Below the pieces are notes generated by a model. It was given only the letters and a program-made list of their open reading frames with translations, searched no databases and was not told the DNA's origin. A DNA stretch of 64,000 bases from Methanolinea sp. (GTDB lineage: Archaea; Halobacteriota; Methanomicrobia; Methanomicrobiales; Methanospirillaceae): NCBI GenBank assembly GCA_030055515.1, contig JASFYI010000001.1, positions 372,001 through 436,000 on the forward strand, read 5' to 3'. Of this stretch, positions 36,676-44,906 are shown one piece after another. A program made the position numbers and the translations under genes. Each line of letters opens with the position of its first letter. The stretch's first letter is position 1.

Positions 36676-36715
36676 GAAAAGAGTATCTTTTTAACCATCA
36701 TAGTATATATCTTCC
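36676..36715. promoter_or_regulatory. Compact divergent promoter between S2P and PRC genes
   Basis: Only 40 bases separate the two starts. CTTTTTAACC (36687-36696) is centred 25 bases before the PRC-barrel ATG, which would give a leaderless mRNA. TAGTATATAT (36701-36710) read on the minus strand is centred ~31 bases before the protease ATG. Two promoters facing away from each other therefore overlap. Confidence 0.5.
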
Positions 36716-37000
36716 ATGATTAGGATGAGAACCCAGATCACCGATTTATTCGGCCTGAATATCTACACGGAAAAGAGCGTCTTCGTGGGGGAGGTAGAGG
36801 ATGTCCTCATCGACATAGAGGGGAAGAAGATGGATTCGCTCCTCGTGGGCAAGCTCAACCAGGACCTCCTGGACATCAAGAACTACAAGGGCATCAAGAT
36901 ACCGTTCCGGATGATCAGGAGCATAGGGGACATCGTCATCATCCGCCACCTCCCCGGGGCATTCAAGAAGGGCGAGGCGCCGGCCGAAGCGCCGCGGTGA
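36716..37000 (+). CDS. PRC-barrel domain protein
   Basis: A 94-residue protein. It has GLNIYTEKSVFVGEVEDVLI, DSLLVGKLNQDLLD and KIPFRMIRSIGDIVIIR, a typical PRC-barrel as in RimM and photosynthetic reaction centre H subunits. Archaea carry many free-standing copies, some linked to RNA metabolism or division. Its stop overlaps the GTG start proposed for thg1. The exact role is unknown. Confidence 0.85.
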   Translation: MIRMRTQITDLFGLNIYTEKSVFVGEVEDVLIDIEGKKMDSLLVGKLNQDLLDIKNYKGIKIPFRMIRSIGDIVIIRHLPGAFKKGEAPAEAPR

Positions 37001-37788
37001 AATCCCCGCGGCAGGCCGTCTCCTGGGAAACTGCGCCCCTGCCATCCTCGTTTTTCATGCGGCAGAGGGAACTCTACTCGAACCTCGTCGCCGTCCCCCC
37101 GGTCTTCGTCAGGCTCGACGGCCGCGCCTTCCACAGGCTCGCGGAGACGTGGGGTCTCCAGCGTCCCTTCGACGAGCGGTTCGGCAACGCGATGGCGAGG
37201 GTGGGGGAGCTCCTCGTTTCGCAGAGCGGGCTATCCCCGGAGCTCGCCTACATCTTCTCCGACGAGATCAACCTCTACTTCTCCCACCTCCCCTACAGCG
37301 GGCGCGTCGAGAAGATCGACTCGGTCACCGCGTCCTTTGCCGCGAGTGCCCTCACGATAGAGATGGGGAGCCGGCAGCCCGTCTCGTTCGATGCCCGCAT
37401 CGTCCACGTCACGCCGGCGATTGCGCAGGAATACCTCATCCAGAGGCAGGCCGAGGCGTGGAGGAACCACATGAACGCCTACTGCCAGCACATCCTCGTG
37501 GAGGAGGGGATGACGAGGAAGGAAGCCGCGTCATTCCTCAAGGGCAAGGCCGCACCCGAGATGCACGAGCTCGCATTCTCGAGGGGACTGAACCTCGCCG
37601 CGACACCCGCGTGGCAGCGGAGGGGGATTCTCGTCATGAAGAGGGCAAGGAGGGTGGAAGGGTTCAACCCGAGGGAGGGGAGGGTCGTGGAGAGCTACCG
37701 GAGCGAGGTGGTCACCGAGAGGGACCTGCCGGTCTTCTCATCCGCGGAGGGGCGCGCGCTCCTCGCCTCGATCCTGCCGGGCCCGTGA
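36997..37788 (+). CDS. thg1: tRNA(His) guanylyltransferase Thg1
   Basis: A 263-residue protein from GTG 36997, overlapping the previous stop. ATG 37057 would give a 243-residue form starting MRQRELYSNL, closer to other archaeal Thg1. Motifs are PPVFVRLDGRAFHRL (metal-binding Asp), then LAYIFSDEINLYF with the second and third acidic residues. C-terminal to these lies the characteristic RQAEAWRNHMNAYCQ. The enzyme adds guanosine to the 5' end of tRNA(His) or repairs 5' ends. The 3' end overlaps the convergent ileS by 51 bases. Confidence 0.9.
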   Translation: MKSPRQAVSWETAPLPSSFFMRQRELYSNLVAVPPVFVRLDGRAFHRLAETWGLQRPFDERFGNAMARVGELLVSQSGLSPELAYIFSDEINLYFSHLPYSGRVEKIDSVTASFAASALTIEMGSRQPVSFDARIVHVTPAIAQEYLIQRQAEAWRNHMNAYCQHILVEEGMTRKEAASFLKGKAAPEMHELAFSRGLNLAATPAWQRRGILVMKRARRVEGFNPREGRVVESYRSEVVTERDLPVFSSAEGRALLASILPGP

Positions 37789-40700
37789 GAGGGCGAGGGT
37801 CATCTTTACCCCCTCGACGTCCCAGTCCGTGCACAGGTCCATCCCTGAGGCGACGTCGTGCACCCCGCACGAGATCTCGAGCGACGCGGCCCTGACCTCG
37901 TCCATGATGCCCTTCTTCCACGTGGCCGCGACCAGCCTGCAGATCCTCTCGTCGGCGATGAGGGCACGCGCGTGGACGTATTCCTCCACGGCGAGGTTGA
38001 GCTGCCGGCGCATCTCCTGGTACCTCCTGATTATCTCGCGGGCGTACCCCTCGGCCTCGAGATCCTCGGAGAGCGTCGTGTCGACATACACGGTCCCCCC
38101 CTCCATGGGGGCCGGGTAGACGCCCGGCGGCAGGACCTCGGTGAACGTGACCTGCCCGGGATGCACCTCGAAGGTCTCCCCGCCGGCGGAGACGACCGCC
38201 GTGCCCCTCGCCTCGAGTTCTGCCTTCAGGACGTTCCCGTCTGCCGCGGCGATCGCGTCGCGCACGCGCGGCGCATTCTTCCCGAACGCCGGTCCCAGTG
38301 CCTTCATGACGGGTTCTGCCTTCCACCCGACCCTGTCCCACCTCCCCCTCACGACCCTGACTGCGCGTGCATTCGCCCTCTCCCGGCAGATTGGCAGGAG
38401 CGCCTCGATCGCGGTGGCCACCCGCTCGTTCTCGGTCGCGACGACGCACTCGCGCACGGGCCAGCGGAGCTTCCTCTTCCCCGCCTGCCGCGCGTTCGCA
38501 CACGCGTCGTCAAATGACCGGGCGACCTCCATCATCTCCTCGAGTTCCCCGTCGACGAGCGCGGGGTCCCCGCCGGTCCAGTCGAGCATGTGGACGCTCT
38601 CGGGATCCCCCGGGAGCCGCAGGTTCCGGTACATCGCCTCCGCGACGTGGGGGATGAAGGGCGCGGAGAGGGAGAGGAGGGCGCGCATCACGTAGTACAC
38701 CGTCTCGTACGCGTCGGTCTTCTCGCGTGACGTTCCTTCCGCCCACATCCTCTCCCTCACGAGCTGGATGTACCAGCGCGAGAGATCCTCGAGGATGAAC
38801 TGGACGAGTGCGCGCGATGCCCGGTGGAGTTCGCAGGAGGTGATTCCCGCCGTGACCTGCGACGCGAGGGAATTGACCCTCGAGACGATCCACCTGTCGA
38901 GGGGAGCCATCGACGTGAAATTCTCCCTCACGTAGTGCCCGTCGTAAGCACCCGCCGGCGCGGCCGGCGAGAACCCGTCGAGGATCATGTAGGGGAGGGG
39001 GAACCGGTAGACGTTCCAGAAGATGTTGATGGCCCGCGCGGTGTTCTTCACGCCCTCCCAGTTGAACCTGAGGTCTTCCCACGGCGCGTTCTGCGAGAGG
39101 ACGTAGAGGCGCAGGACGTCCGCCCCGTACGCCTTTATCACCTCCTCGGGGGTGACGACGTTCCCGAGGCTCTTGCTCATCTTCCGCCCCTCGGCATCCA
39201 GCGCGAAGCCGTGCATGAGGACGCTCCGGTACGGGGCCCGGCCGAACGCGATCACGCTCGCGCCCAGCTGACTGTAGAACCAGCCGCGCGTCTGGTCCTG
39301 CCCTTCGGTGATGAAATCGGCTGGCCAGAGGCGCTCGAAATCTTCCCTCCTCGCGGGGAATCCGAGCGTTGCCCACGAGGCCACGGCCGAGTCGAACCAC
39401 ACGTCGAAGATGTCCTCGACGCGGCGCATCGTGCCGCCGCACGCGCACGGGATCACCACCTCGTCCACCCACGGGCGGTGCGGGTCGGAAATGGGGGTCC
39501 CGCTCGCCTCCTCGAGCTCCCGGAAGGTCCCGACCACGCGGTACTTCCCGCACGACCCGCACGTCCATATCGGGATGGGAATGCCCCAGTACCGCTGGCG
39601 CGAGATGCACCAGTCCCTCGCCTCCTTGATCCAGTCGTGGAACCTCGCGCTCCCTGCCCACTCGGGGTACCAGGTCACCCGCGCGACCTCGTCGAGCATC
39701 TTGTCCCTGATCTCCGATGCCTTCAGGAACCACTGTTCCGTCGCCCTGAAGATGATGGGGGTCTTGCACCGCCAGCAGTGCCCGTACCGGTGGGTGACCT
39801 TCTCGCGCGCGAGGAGGTTATGGCCGAGGTCGGCCATGATGACGGGATCCGCCTCCTTCACGAAGAGCGCCGCGTACTTTCCCCCCTCCTCGGTGAACTT
39901 CCCGTGGGCGTCCACGGGGCAGAGGATGGGGAGGCCTTCCCTGCACCCGAGGACGTAGTCGTCCCACCCGTGCCCCGGCGCGATGTGGACGATACCCGTG
40001 TTCTCGGGGGCGACGAAATCGGCCGTGACCACCCTGTGGGCTATCCCCTTCTGGGCGGGGACCTGATCCCCGAGGGGGGAGGAATAAGAGAGGTCCCCCA
40101 TTGCCGTTCCCGGCCGCGTCTCGAGGACAGAGTACCTTTGGTACCTGCCCTTCTTGAGCACGCTCTCGACGAGTCCCTCCCCGATCCAGAGGACCTCCCT
40201 CTGCCCGTCTTTTTCCGCTTCGACCCTCGCGTACGACAGTCCCGGGTTGACCGCGACCGCGACGTTCGCGGGGAGCGTCCACGGCGTCGTCGTCCATATG
40301 ACGATGTACTCGCAGCCCCGCCCCTCGACCGGGAATTTCACGAAGATGGAAGGGTCAGACTCGTCCCAGTACTCGACCTCCGCATCCGCGATCGCCGTCG
40401 CGCACCGCGGGCACCAGTTCACGACCCTGTACCCGCGCTCGAGCATCCCTTCCTCGTCTGCCCTCTTGAGCGTCCACCACGCGGCCTCGATGTAGCCGGG
40501 GTGCATCGTCTGGTACGGGTCGTCGAAGTCGAGCCACGCGCCCAGCCGCATGAACTGCCTGCTCATGATGTCCTTGTTCGCCGCGGCAAATTCCCTGCAG
40601 TGCTGGATGAAGGGGCCGATCCCGAAACGCTCGATGTCTTTTTTCGAGGAGAAACCGAGTTTCTGCTCGACCCTCACCTCGATGGGCAACCCGTGCATGT

Positions 40701-40953
40701 CGTACCCGGCCCGCGCGATCACGTTCCAGCCGCACATCCTGCGGTACCGCAGGATGCAATCCTTTATGATCTTGTTCCACGCGGTCCCGAGGTGAATGTG
40801 CCCCGTCGTGTAGGGAGGTCCGTCCACGAAGAAAAATTCCTTGCCTCCCCTGCGCATCTCCTCGACACGCCGGAAGATGTTGTTCTCCTTCCAGAATGCC
40901 TGGACTTCCTCCTCGATCTCGCCCGCGTGGAAACTACTCTTCTCTTCCTTCAT
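37738..40953 (-). CDS. ileS: Isoleucyl-tRNA synthetase
   Basis: A 1071-residue class I synthetase. The HIGH-type motif is YTTGHIHLGTAWNK (~residue 48), the editing domain has WTTTPWTLPANVAVAVNP, the SWIM-like YWGIPIPIW follows, and the KMSKS loop is GRKMSKSLGNVV (~residue 590). The C-terminal anticodon-binding and zinc-like regions are present. The length matches archaeal/eukaryotic-type IleRS. Its last 51 bases overlap the end of thg1. Confidence 0.96.
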   Translation of the reverse strand: MKEEKSSFHAGEIEEEVQAFWKENNIFRRVEEMRRGGKEFFFVDGPPYTTGHIHLGTAWNKIIKDCILRYRRMCGWNVIARAGYDMHGLPIEVRVEQKLGFSSKKDIERFGIGPFIQHCREFAAANKDIMSRQFMRLGAWLDFDDPYQTMHPGYIEAAWWTLKRADEEGMLERGYRVVNWCPRCATAIADAEVEYWDESDPSIFVKFPVEGRGCEYIVIWTTTPWTLPANVAVAVNPGLSYARVEAEKDGQREVLWIGEGLVESVLKKGRYQRYSVLETRPGTAMGDLSYSSPLGDQVPAQKGIAHRVVTADFVAPENTGIVHIAPGHGWDDYVLGCREGLPILCPVDAHGKFTEEGGKYAALFVKEADPVIMADLGHNLLAREKVTHRYGHCWRCKTPIIFRATEQWFLKASEIRDKMLDEVARVTWYPEWAGSARFHDWIKEARDWCISRQRYWGIPIPIWTCGSCGKYRVVGTFRELEEASGTPISDPHRPWVDEVVIPCACGGTMRRVEDIFDVWFDSAVASWATLGFPARREDFERLWPADFITEGQDQTRGWFYSQLGASVIAFGRAPYRSVLMHGFALDAEGRKMSKSLGNVVTPEEVIKAYGADVLRLYVLSQNAPWEDLRFNWEGVKNTARAINIFWNVYRFPLPYMILDGFSPAAPAGAYDGHYVRENFTSMAPLDRWIVSRVNSLASQVTAGITSCELHRASRALVQFILEDLSRWYIQLVRERMWAEGTSREKTDAYETVYYVMRALLSLSAPFIPHVAEAMYRNLRLPGDPESVHMLDWTGGDPALVDGELEEMMEVARSFDDACANARQAGKRKLRWPVRECVVATENERVATAIEALLPICRERANARAVRVVRGRWDRVGWKAEPVMKALGPAFGKNAPRVRDAIAAADGNVLKAELEARGTAVVSAGGETFEVHPGQVTFTEVLPPGVYPAPMEGGTVYVDTTLSEDLEAEGYAREIIRRYQEMRRQLNLAVEEYVHARALIADERICRLVAATWKKGIMDEVRAASLEISCGVHDVASGMDLCTDWDVEGVKMTLALSRARQDRGEERAPLRG

Positions 40954-41153
40954 CGCTCAAGACACCCGTAAAATCCTCGGCAGCGTGCGGGGATGCACCG
41001 GACGTGCACGCAAATTCCTCCCGTCCTCCCCCGCGCGGTGGTCCCCCGTGCCAGGCCACGATTCTCCTGGCCAACGCCGTTTTCGGCGCGCATCAGGGAA
41101 TAAAACAATCCGTCATGGAGTTATTCCACCACGAAGATGTACATGGGGTTTGT

Positions 41154-41165
41154 GCATATAAAAAT
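41154..41165 (+). promoter_or_regulatory. TATA box of the aldehyde dehydrogenase gene
   Basis: GCATATAAAAAT is the strongest archaeal TATA element in this interval. It would place the transcript start near 41185, shortly before ATG 41199. Confidence 0.55.
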
Positions 41166-41198
41166 CCCCCCGGTGTTTCCCTGCCCCTCCGGGCCGTG

Positions 41199-42611
41199 AT
41201 GCGGGAAGGGATCCAGTTCCCCGGGGGAGCTTCATGGGAAACCGTTCGCAACCGATCTCCCATGGTGGACAGGGGTCACGCAAGCGGTTTTGACGTTCCC
41301 GAGCACGGGTGCATCGTCGGCGGGACGGAGCGGTTTTCGGGGGAGGTGCATGCGGTCCGGTTCCCCTACACGGGGGAAACATTCGCGCGTGTCCACGAGG
41401 CCACGGGGGCTGACCTCGGGGACGCGGTTTTTCTCGCATCACGCGGGTTCTCCGAGACCCGGGAACTCTCGGCGTCGGAGAGGTACCGTGTCCTCTCGGA
41501 CGTCTCCGCGAGGGTCCTGCGGGATTCCGATGCACTCGCCCGCGTCCTCGTGATGGAGGGCGGAAAGACCATCGCGTCTGCACGCACGGAGGTCCGGCGG
41601 GCGGCCGAGACCCTCCGGACATCAGCCGAGGAGGCAAAGAGGATCGGAGGCGAGGTCATCCCGCTCGACTGGACTCCGGGGAACGAGGGGAGGTTTGCGA
41701 TCACGCGTCGGATGCCCCTCGGGGTGGTCCTCGGGAGGATGCTCGTCGACGCATGGTTCCCCCCCGACGCGCTGAACGTCGTTCCCTGCCCCGGAGAGCG
41801 TGCCCAGCGGCTCGTCGAGGACCCCCGCATCTCGGTCCTCTCCTTCACGGGGAGCCCGGAAGTCGGGTGGGCCCTCCGCGGGAAGGCGGGCCAGAAACGG
41901 GTCCTGCTGGAACTCGGGGGGAGCGCCCCCGTGATAGTCCACGATGACGCGGACGTCGGGCACGCAGCGGCCCGCGTCGTGCAGGGGGGATTCGGCGACG
42001 CGGGGCAGGTGTGCATCTCGGTGCAGCGGGTCCTCGTCCATGAGGCAGTCTACGCGGAGACGTGCCGCGCGGTCTGCCGGCTCGCGGGGGACCTCGCGGT
42101 GGGGGATCCCCGGGACGAGAGGACCGACGTCGGCCCGATGATCTCGGCGGACGCGGCAGAGAGGGCCCTTGCAATGGTACGGGACGCCGTCGTGCGGGGA
42201 GCGAGGATCGCGGCGGGCGGGCACGCGGAGGGCGCGACGATGGTCCCCACGGTCGTTGCGGGCATCAGGCCCGGCATGCGCCTTTTCGACGAGGAGGTCT
42301 TCGCACCGGTCATTGGCCTGTGCAGCTACAGCGACTTTGCAGAGGCACTCTCCCTCGCGAACCGGACCCGCTACGGCCTCCAGATGGGCATCTTCACGCG
42401 CGATATCGGCAGGATCGTGGAAGCGTTCGCGAAAGGGGAATTCGGCGGGATCGTCGTCAATGACGTCCCGACATTCCGGGCCGACCACATGCCCTACGGC
42501 GGGGAGAAGGCATCGGGCCTCGGGCGCGAGGGGCCGAGGTACGCGATAGAGGAGATGACCACGCTCCGGCTCCTCGCCCTCAGCCCCTGCCACGGAGGTG
42601 GTGCGGGGTGA
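41199..42611 (+). CDS. Aldehyde dehydrogenase (CofA/lactaldehyde dehydrogenase-like) with internal gap
   Basis: A 470-residue protein from ATG 41199; ATG 41262 is an alternative closer to the family's usual N-terminus. The ALDH fold is clear: VLVMEGGKTIASARTEVRRA, SFTGSPEVGWALRGKAG, catalytic Glu in LLELGGSAPVI, catalytic Cys in DAGQVCISVQRVL and FGGIVVNDVPTFR. However, after TRRMPLGVV the sequence jumps to LGRMLVDAWFPPDALNVV. About 43 residues that normally hold the ITPFNFPLN segment, with the oxyanion Asn and the coenzyme-binding Lys, are missing in frame. Relatives in methanogens oxidise lactaldehyde for coenzyme F420. Activity is doubtful unless the gap is an assembly error. Confidence 0.8.
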   Translation: MREGIQFPGGASWETVRNRSPMVDRGHASGFDVPEHGCIVGGTERFSGEVHAVRFPYTGETFARVHEATGADLGDAVFLASRGFSETRELSASERYRVLSDVSARVLRDSDALARVLVMEGGKTIASARTEVRRAAETLRTSAEEAKRIGGEVIPLDWTPGNEGRFAITRRMPLGVVLGRMLVDAWFPPDALNVVPCPGERAQRLVEDPRISVLSFTGSPEVGWALRGKAGQKRVLLELGGSAPVIVHDDADVGHAAARVVQGGFGDAGQVCISVQRVLVHEAVYAETCRAVCRLAGDLAVGDPRDERTDVGPMISADAAERALAMVRDAVVRGARIAAGGHAEGATMVPTVVAGIRPGMRLFDEEVFAPVIGLCSYSDFAEALSLANRTRYGLQMGIFTRDIGRIVEAFAKGEFGGIVVNDVPTFRADHMPYGGEKASGLGREGPRYAIEEMTTLRLLALSPCHGGGAG

Positions 42612-43081
42612 CCGGGCAGGGGGCCGGCGCGCCCCGGCCGTGGCAGGTCGCGGTGATCGGGCCTTCGGACTGCACGCCAGGGGAGGCACGCGCTGCGGAA
42701 ATCGCGGGGAGGATCCTCGCGGAGAGGGGGGCAATCCTCGTCTCCGGCGGGATGTCAGGCGTCATGGAGGCATCGTGCCGCGGTGCGAGGGACGCGGGGG
42801 GAATCGCGATCGGAATCCTCCCGTGGGGAGGGGAAGGGAACGCCCATCTCTCGGTGCGCGTGAGGACCGGGATGTCGCACGCGAGGAACTTCATCGTCGT
42901 GGAGAGTGCCGACGCGGTCGTCGCGATAGGGAAGGGGTACGGGACCCTCTCCGAGATTGCCTTTGCCCTCAAGACGGGAAAGCCCGTGTACGGGTATCGG
43001 ACGTGGGAAATCCCCGGCGTCACTGCCTGCGAGAGTCCGGAGGAGGCGTGCCTGCGCGCACTCTCCGCCGCGTCCCCGTGA
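42608..43081 (+). CDS. TIGR00725-like SLOG/LOG family protein
   Basis: A 157-residue protein starting at GTG 42608, overlapping the previous stop. It has AVIGPSDCTPGEARAAEIAG, the loop LVSGGMSGVMEASCRGARDAG, and GKGYGTLSEIAFALKTGKPV. These are SLOG/Rossmann features shared with lysine-decarboxylase-like LOG proteins and the molybdenum-cofactor carrier protein. The full PGGxGTxxE motif of LOG enzymes is replaced by GKGYGTLSE. A nucleotide- or cofactor-binding role is likely. The 3' end overlaps the convergent MoeA fusion by 62 bases. Confidence 0.75.
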   Translation: MTGQGAGAPRPWQVAVIGPSDCTPGEARAAEIAGRILAERGAILVSGGMSGVMEASCRGARDAGGIAIGILPWGGEGNAHLSVRVRTGMSHARNFIVVESADAVVAIGKGYGTLSEIAFALKTGKPVYGYRTWEIPGVTACESPEEACLRALSAASP

Positions 43082-44906
43082 GGTCCGTCCTGTAACCCCC
43101 CATCCTTTCCAGCACTGCGCGGAATTCCGCCGAGGCGACGGCGCCGAGGAGGGCCTCGACCCTCGGGTCACCGAGCATGTCCGCCGGGACGGCGAGTTCG
43201 TACCTCTCGTGGGCGACAGGAACGAACGAGAGGCCAAAAGCCCGCGCAGCCGACCGGATTCCCATCGCCGCGTCCGCCTGGCCGTTCTTCACGGCGAGGG
43301 CAACGGCCGTGTGCGTCGTCACTTCCCTCCCGTAGCCGGGAATGTCCCGGGGAGATATCCCCCTCCTCGCGAGCTCGAAATCAAGCAGGATTCGCGTGCC
43401 CGAGCCCTTCTGCCTGTTCACGAAGGTTTTCCCGGGAATCTCGTCGAGGGAGAGCCCTGTCCGCGAGATGATGCCCTGCTCCCTCTCCGCGACGCAGACG
43501 AGTTCGACCTCCATTCCCGGGAGGTACTTCTCGATGAAGGGGACATTGTACTCCCCCGACTCGGAGAGGAGGTGCACCGGCGCGGCGTGGCAGTATCCTC
43601 CCCGGAGGGCGAGGAGTCCCCCCATGCTCCCGGCATGCGCCGAGAATACCCTCGTCCCCCGGCACGCGAGCATGTCCGCGAGCCAGTCGAGCGCGGGGTC
43701 GTGGCTCCCCGTGACGACGAGCGCCGCGCGCGCCTCGTCCGTCCCCGTGGCCAGGTGCACGTCGACCTTCTCTCCCGCCCGGTACCCCTCGACAGAGGCG
43801 GGGATGCAGACGTGCCCATTCGACCGGACGGCACTCATCTGGATCCCCGATCCCCGGGGGAGGGGAATCGCGACCCATTCCCCCCGGACGTTCCCGCACG
43901 CGACGAGGACGAACTCGTCCACGCCCGCCTCGGAGGGCAGCGTGGAAGCGAGCCTCGCCTCGACTGTCGAGTGCCCAAAGACCGGGATCCCAGAGACCGT
44001 GAGGAGGTGGGCCACGATCTCCCTTAGGACCGTGAGGGCAGAGAGGGGGTACCCCGGGAGACCGATGACGGGGACCTGCCCGACAGCCCCGACGATGACC
44101 GGCTTTCCCGGTTTCATCGCGACGCCGTGGACGATGACCTCCCCGAGCTCGGAGATGACTTCCGCCGTGAAGTCCCGCGTTCCCGCCGAGGAACCGGCGG
44201 AGACGATGACGAGGTCGTTTTCTCCCGCGGCTCGCGCGAGGGCTTCGCGGATGAGGGCCGGGTCGTCCCTCACCGGGGGATACCGCGTGCAGACCCCGCC
44301 GTGCGCCGAGAGGAACGCCTCCGCGAGGCGCGTGTTACTCTCCACGACCTGTCCCGGCCCCGGCCTCGTCCCGGGCTGGACGAGTTCGTTCCCCGTCGGG
44401 ATGAGACCCGCCCGGAACGACCTCACCGGGACGTGGGTGATGCCGTAGGTGGCGAGGGCGCCGACGTCCTGTGGCCGGACCCTGTGCCCGGAGGGGAGGA
44501 TCATCTCGGACTCCGCGATGTCCTCCCCCGGGGGACGGATGTTCTGCCACGGGCTCGCCGGTCTCCTGACGAGGTAAGCGTCCCCTTCCCTCCAGACTTC
44601 CTCGACCATGATGACCGCGTCGTACCCCGGCGGAATGACATTCCCCGTGTTGACCGGCACGGCATCCATGAGAACCACGGGTGACTGCTCGGACGCCCCG
44701 GCAGTGTCGGCACTCCTGACGCAGATCCCGTCCATAGCCGCGAGGTGTTCGCCCGGTACCGAGTAGGCGGCAAAGAGGGGCCGGGCCGTCACGAGGCCGA
44801 CTGCCTCCCCGAGGGGAACGAGCGTCTCCCTCCACCTGACAGGCACTCCCGACAGTGCCCTCCTCGCGTCGCCGAGCGAGACCACCGAGAGGAATCTCTT
44901 TACCAC
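43020..44906 (-). CDS. moeA: MoeA molybdopterin molybdenumtransferase fused to periplasmic-binding-like domain
   Basis: A 628-residue protein from GTG 44906, overlapping the upstream moeA stop. Residues ~1-400 are MoeA: AAMDGICVRSADT, VIVSAGSSAGTRDFTAEVI, VIGLPGYPLSALTVL. Residues ~405-628 resemble the substrate-binding domain of molybdate or LysR-type proteins: LVVTGSHDPALDWLADML, GGYCHAAPVHLL, VNRQKGSGTRILLDFEL and AVKNGQADAAMGIRSAA. This MoeA-PBP fusion is widespread in archaea. The binding domain may sense molybdate/tungstate or hand metal to the transferase. Its end overlaps the convergent SLOG gene by 62 bases. Confidence 0.88.
   Translation of the reverse strand: MVKRFLSVVSLGDARRALSGVPVRWRETLVPLGEAVGLVTARPLFAAYSVPGEHLAAMDGICVRSADTAGASEQSPVVLMDAVPVNTGNVIPPGYDAVIMVEEVWREGDAYLVRRPASPWQNIRPPGEDIAESEMILPSGHRVRPQDVGALATYGITHVPVRSFRAGLIPTGNELVQPGTRPGPGQVVESNTRLAEAFLSAHGGVCTRYPPVRDDPALIREALARAAGENDLVIVSAGSSAGTRDFTAEVISELGEVIVHGVAMKPGKPVIVGAVGQVPVIGLPGYPLSALTVLREIVAHLLTVSGIPVFGHSTVEARLASTLPSEAGVDEFVLVACGNVRGEWVAIPLPRGSGIQMSAVRSNGHVCIPASVEGYRAGEKVDVHLATGTDEARAALVVTGSHDPALDWLADMLACRGTRVFSAHAGSMGGLLALRGGYCHAAPVHLLSESGEYNVPFIEKYLPGMEVELVCVAEREQGIISRTGLSLDEIPGKTFVNRQKGSGTRILLDFELARRGISPRDIPGYGREVTTHTAVALAVKNGQADAAMGIRSAARAFGLSFVPVAHERYELAVPADMLGDPRVEALLGAVASAEFRAVLERMGGYRTDLTGTRRRVRAGTPPPDSRRQ

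Noticed and set aside
41234-41250. ATG preceded by GGGGGAGC upstream of the aldehyde dehydrogenase
   Set aside because: It is in a different frame from the dehydrogenase and soon meets a stop; no small product is recognised.
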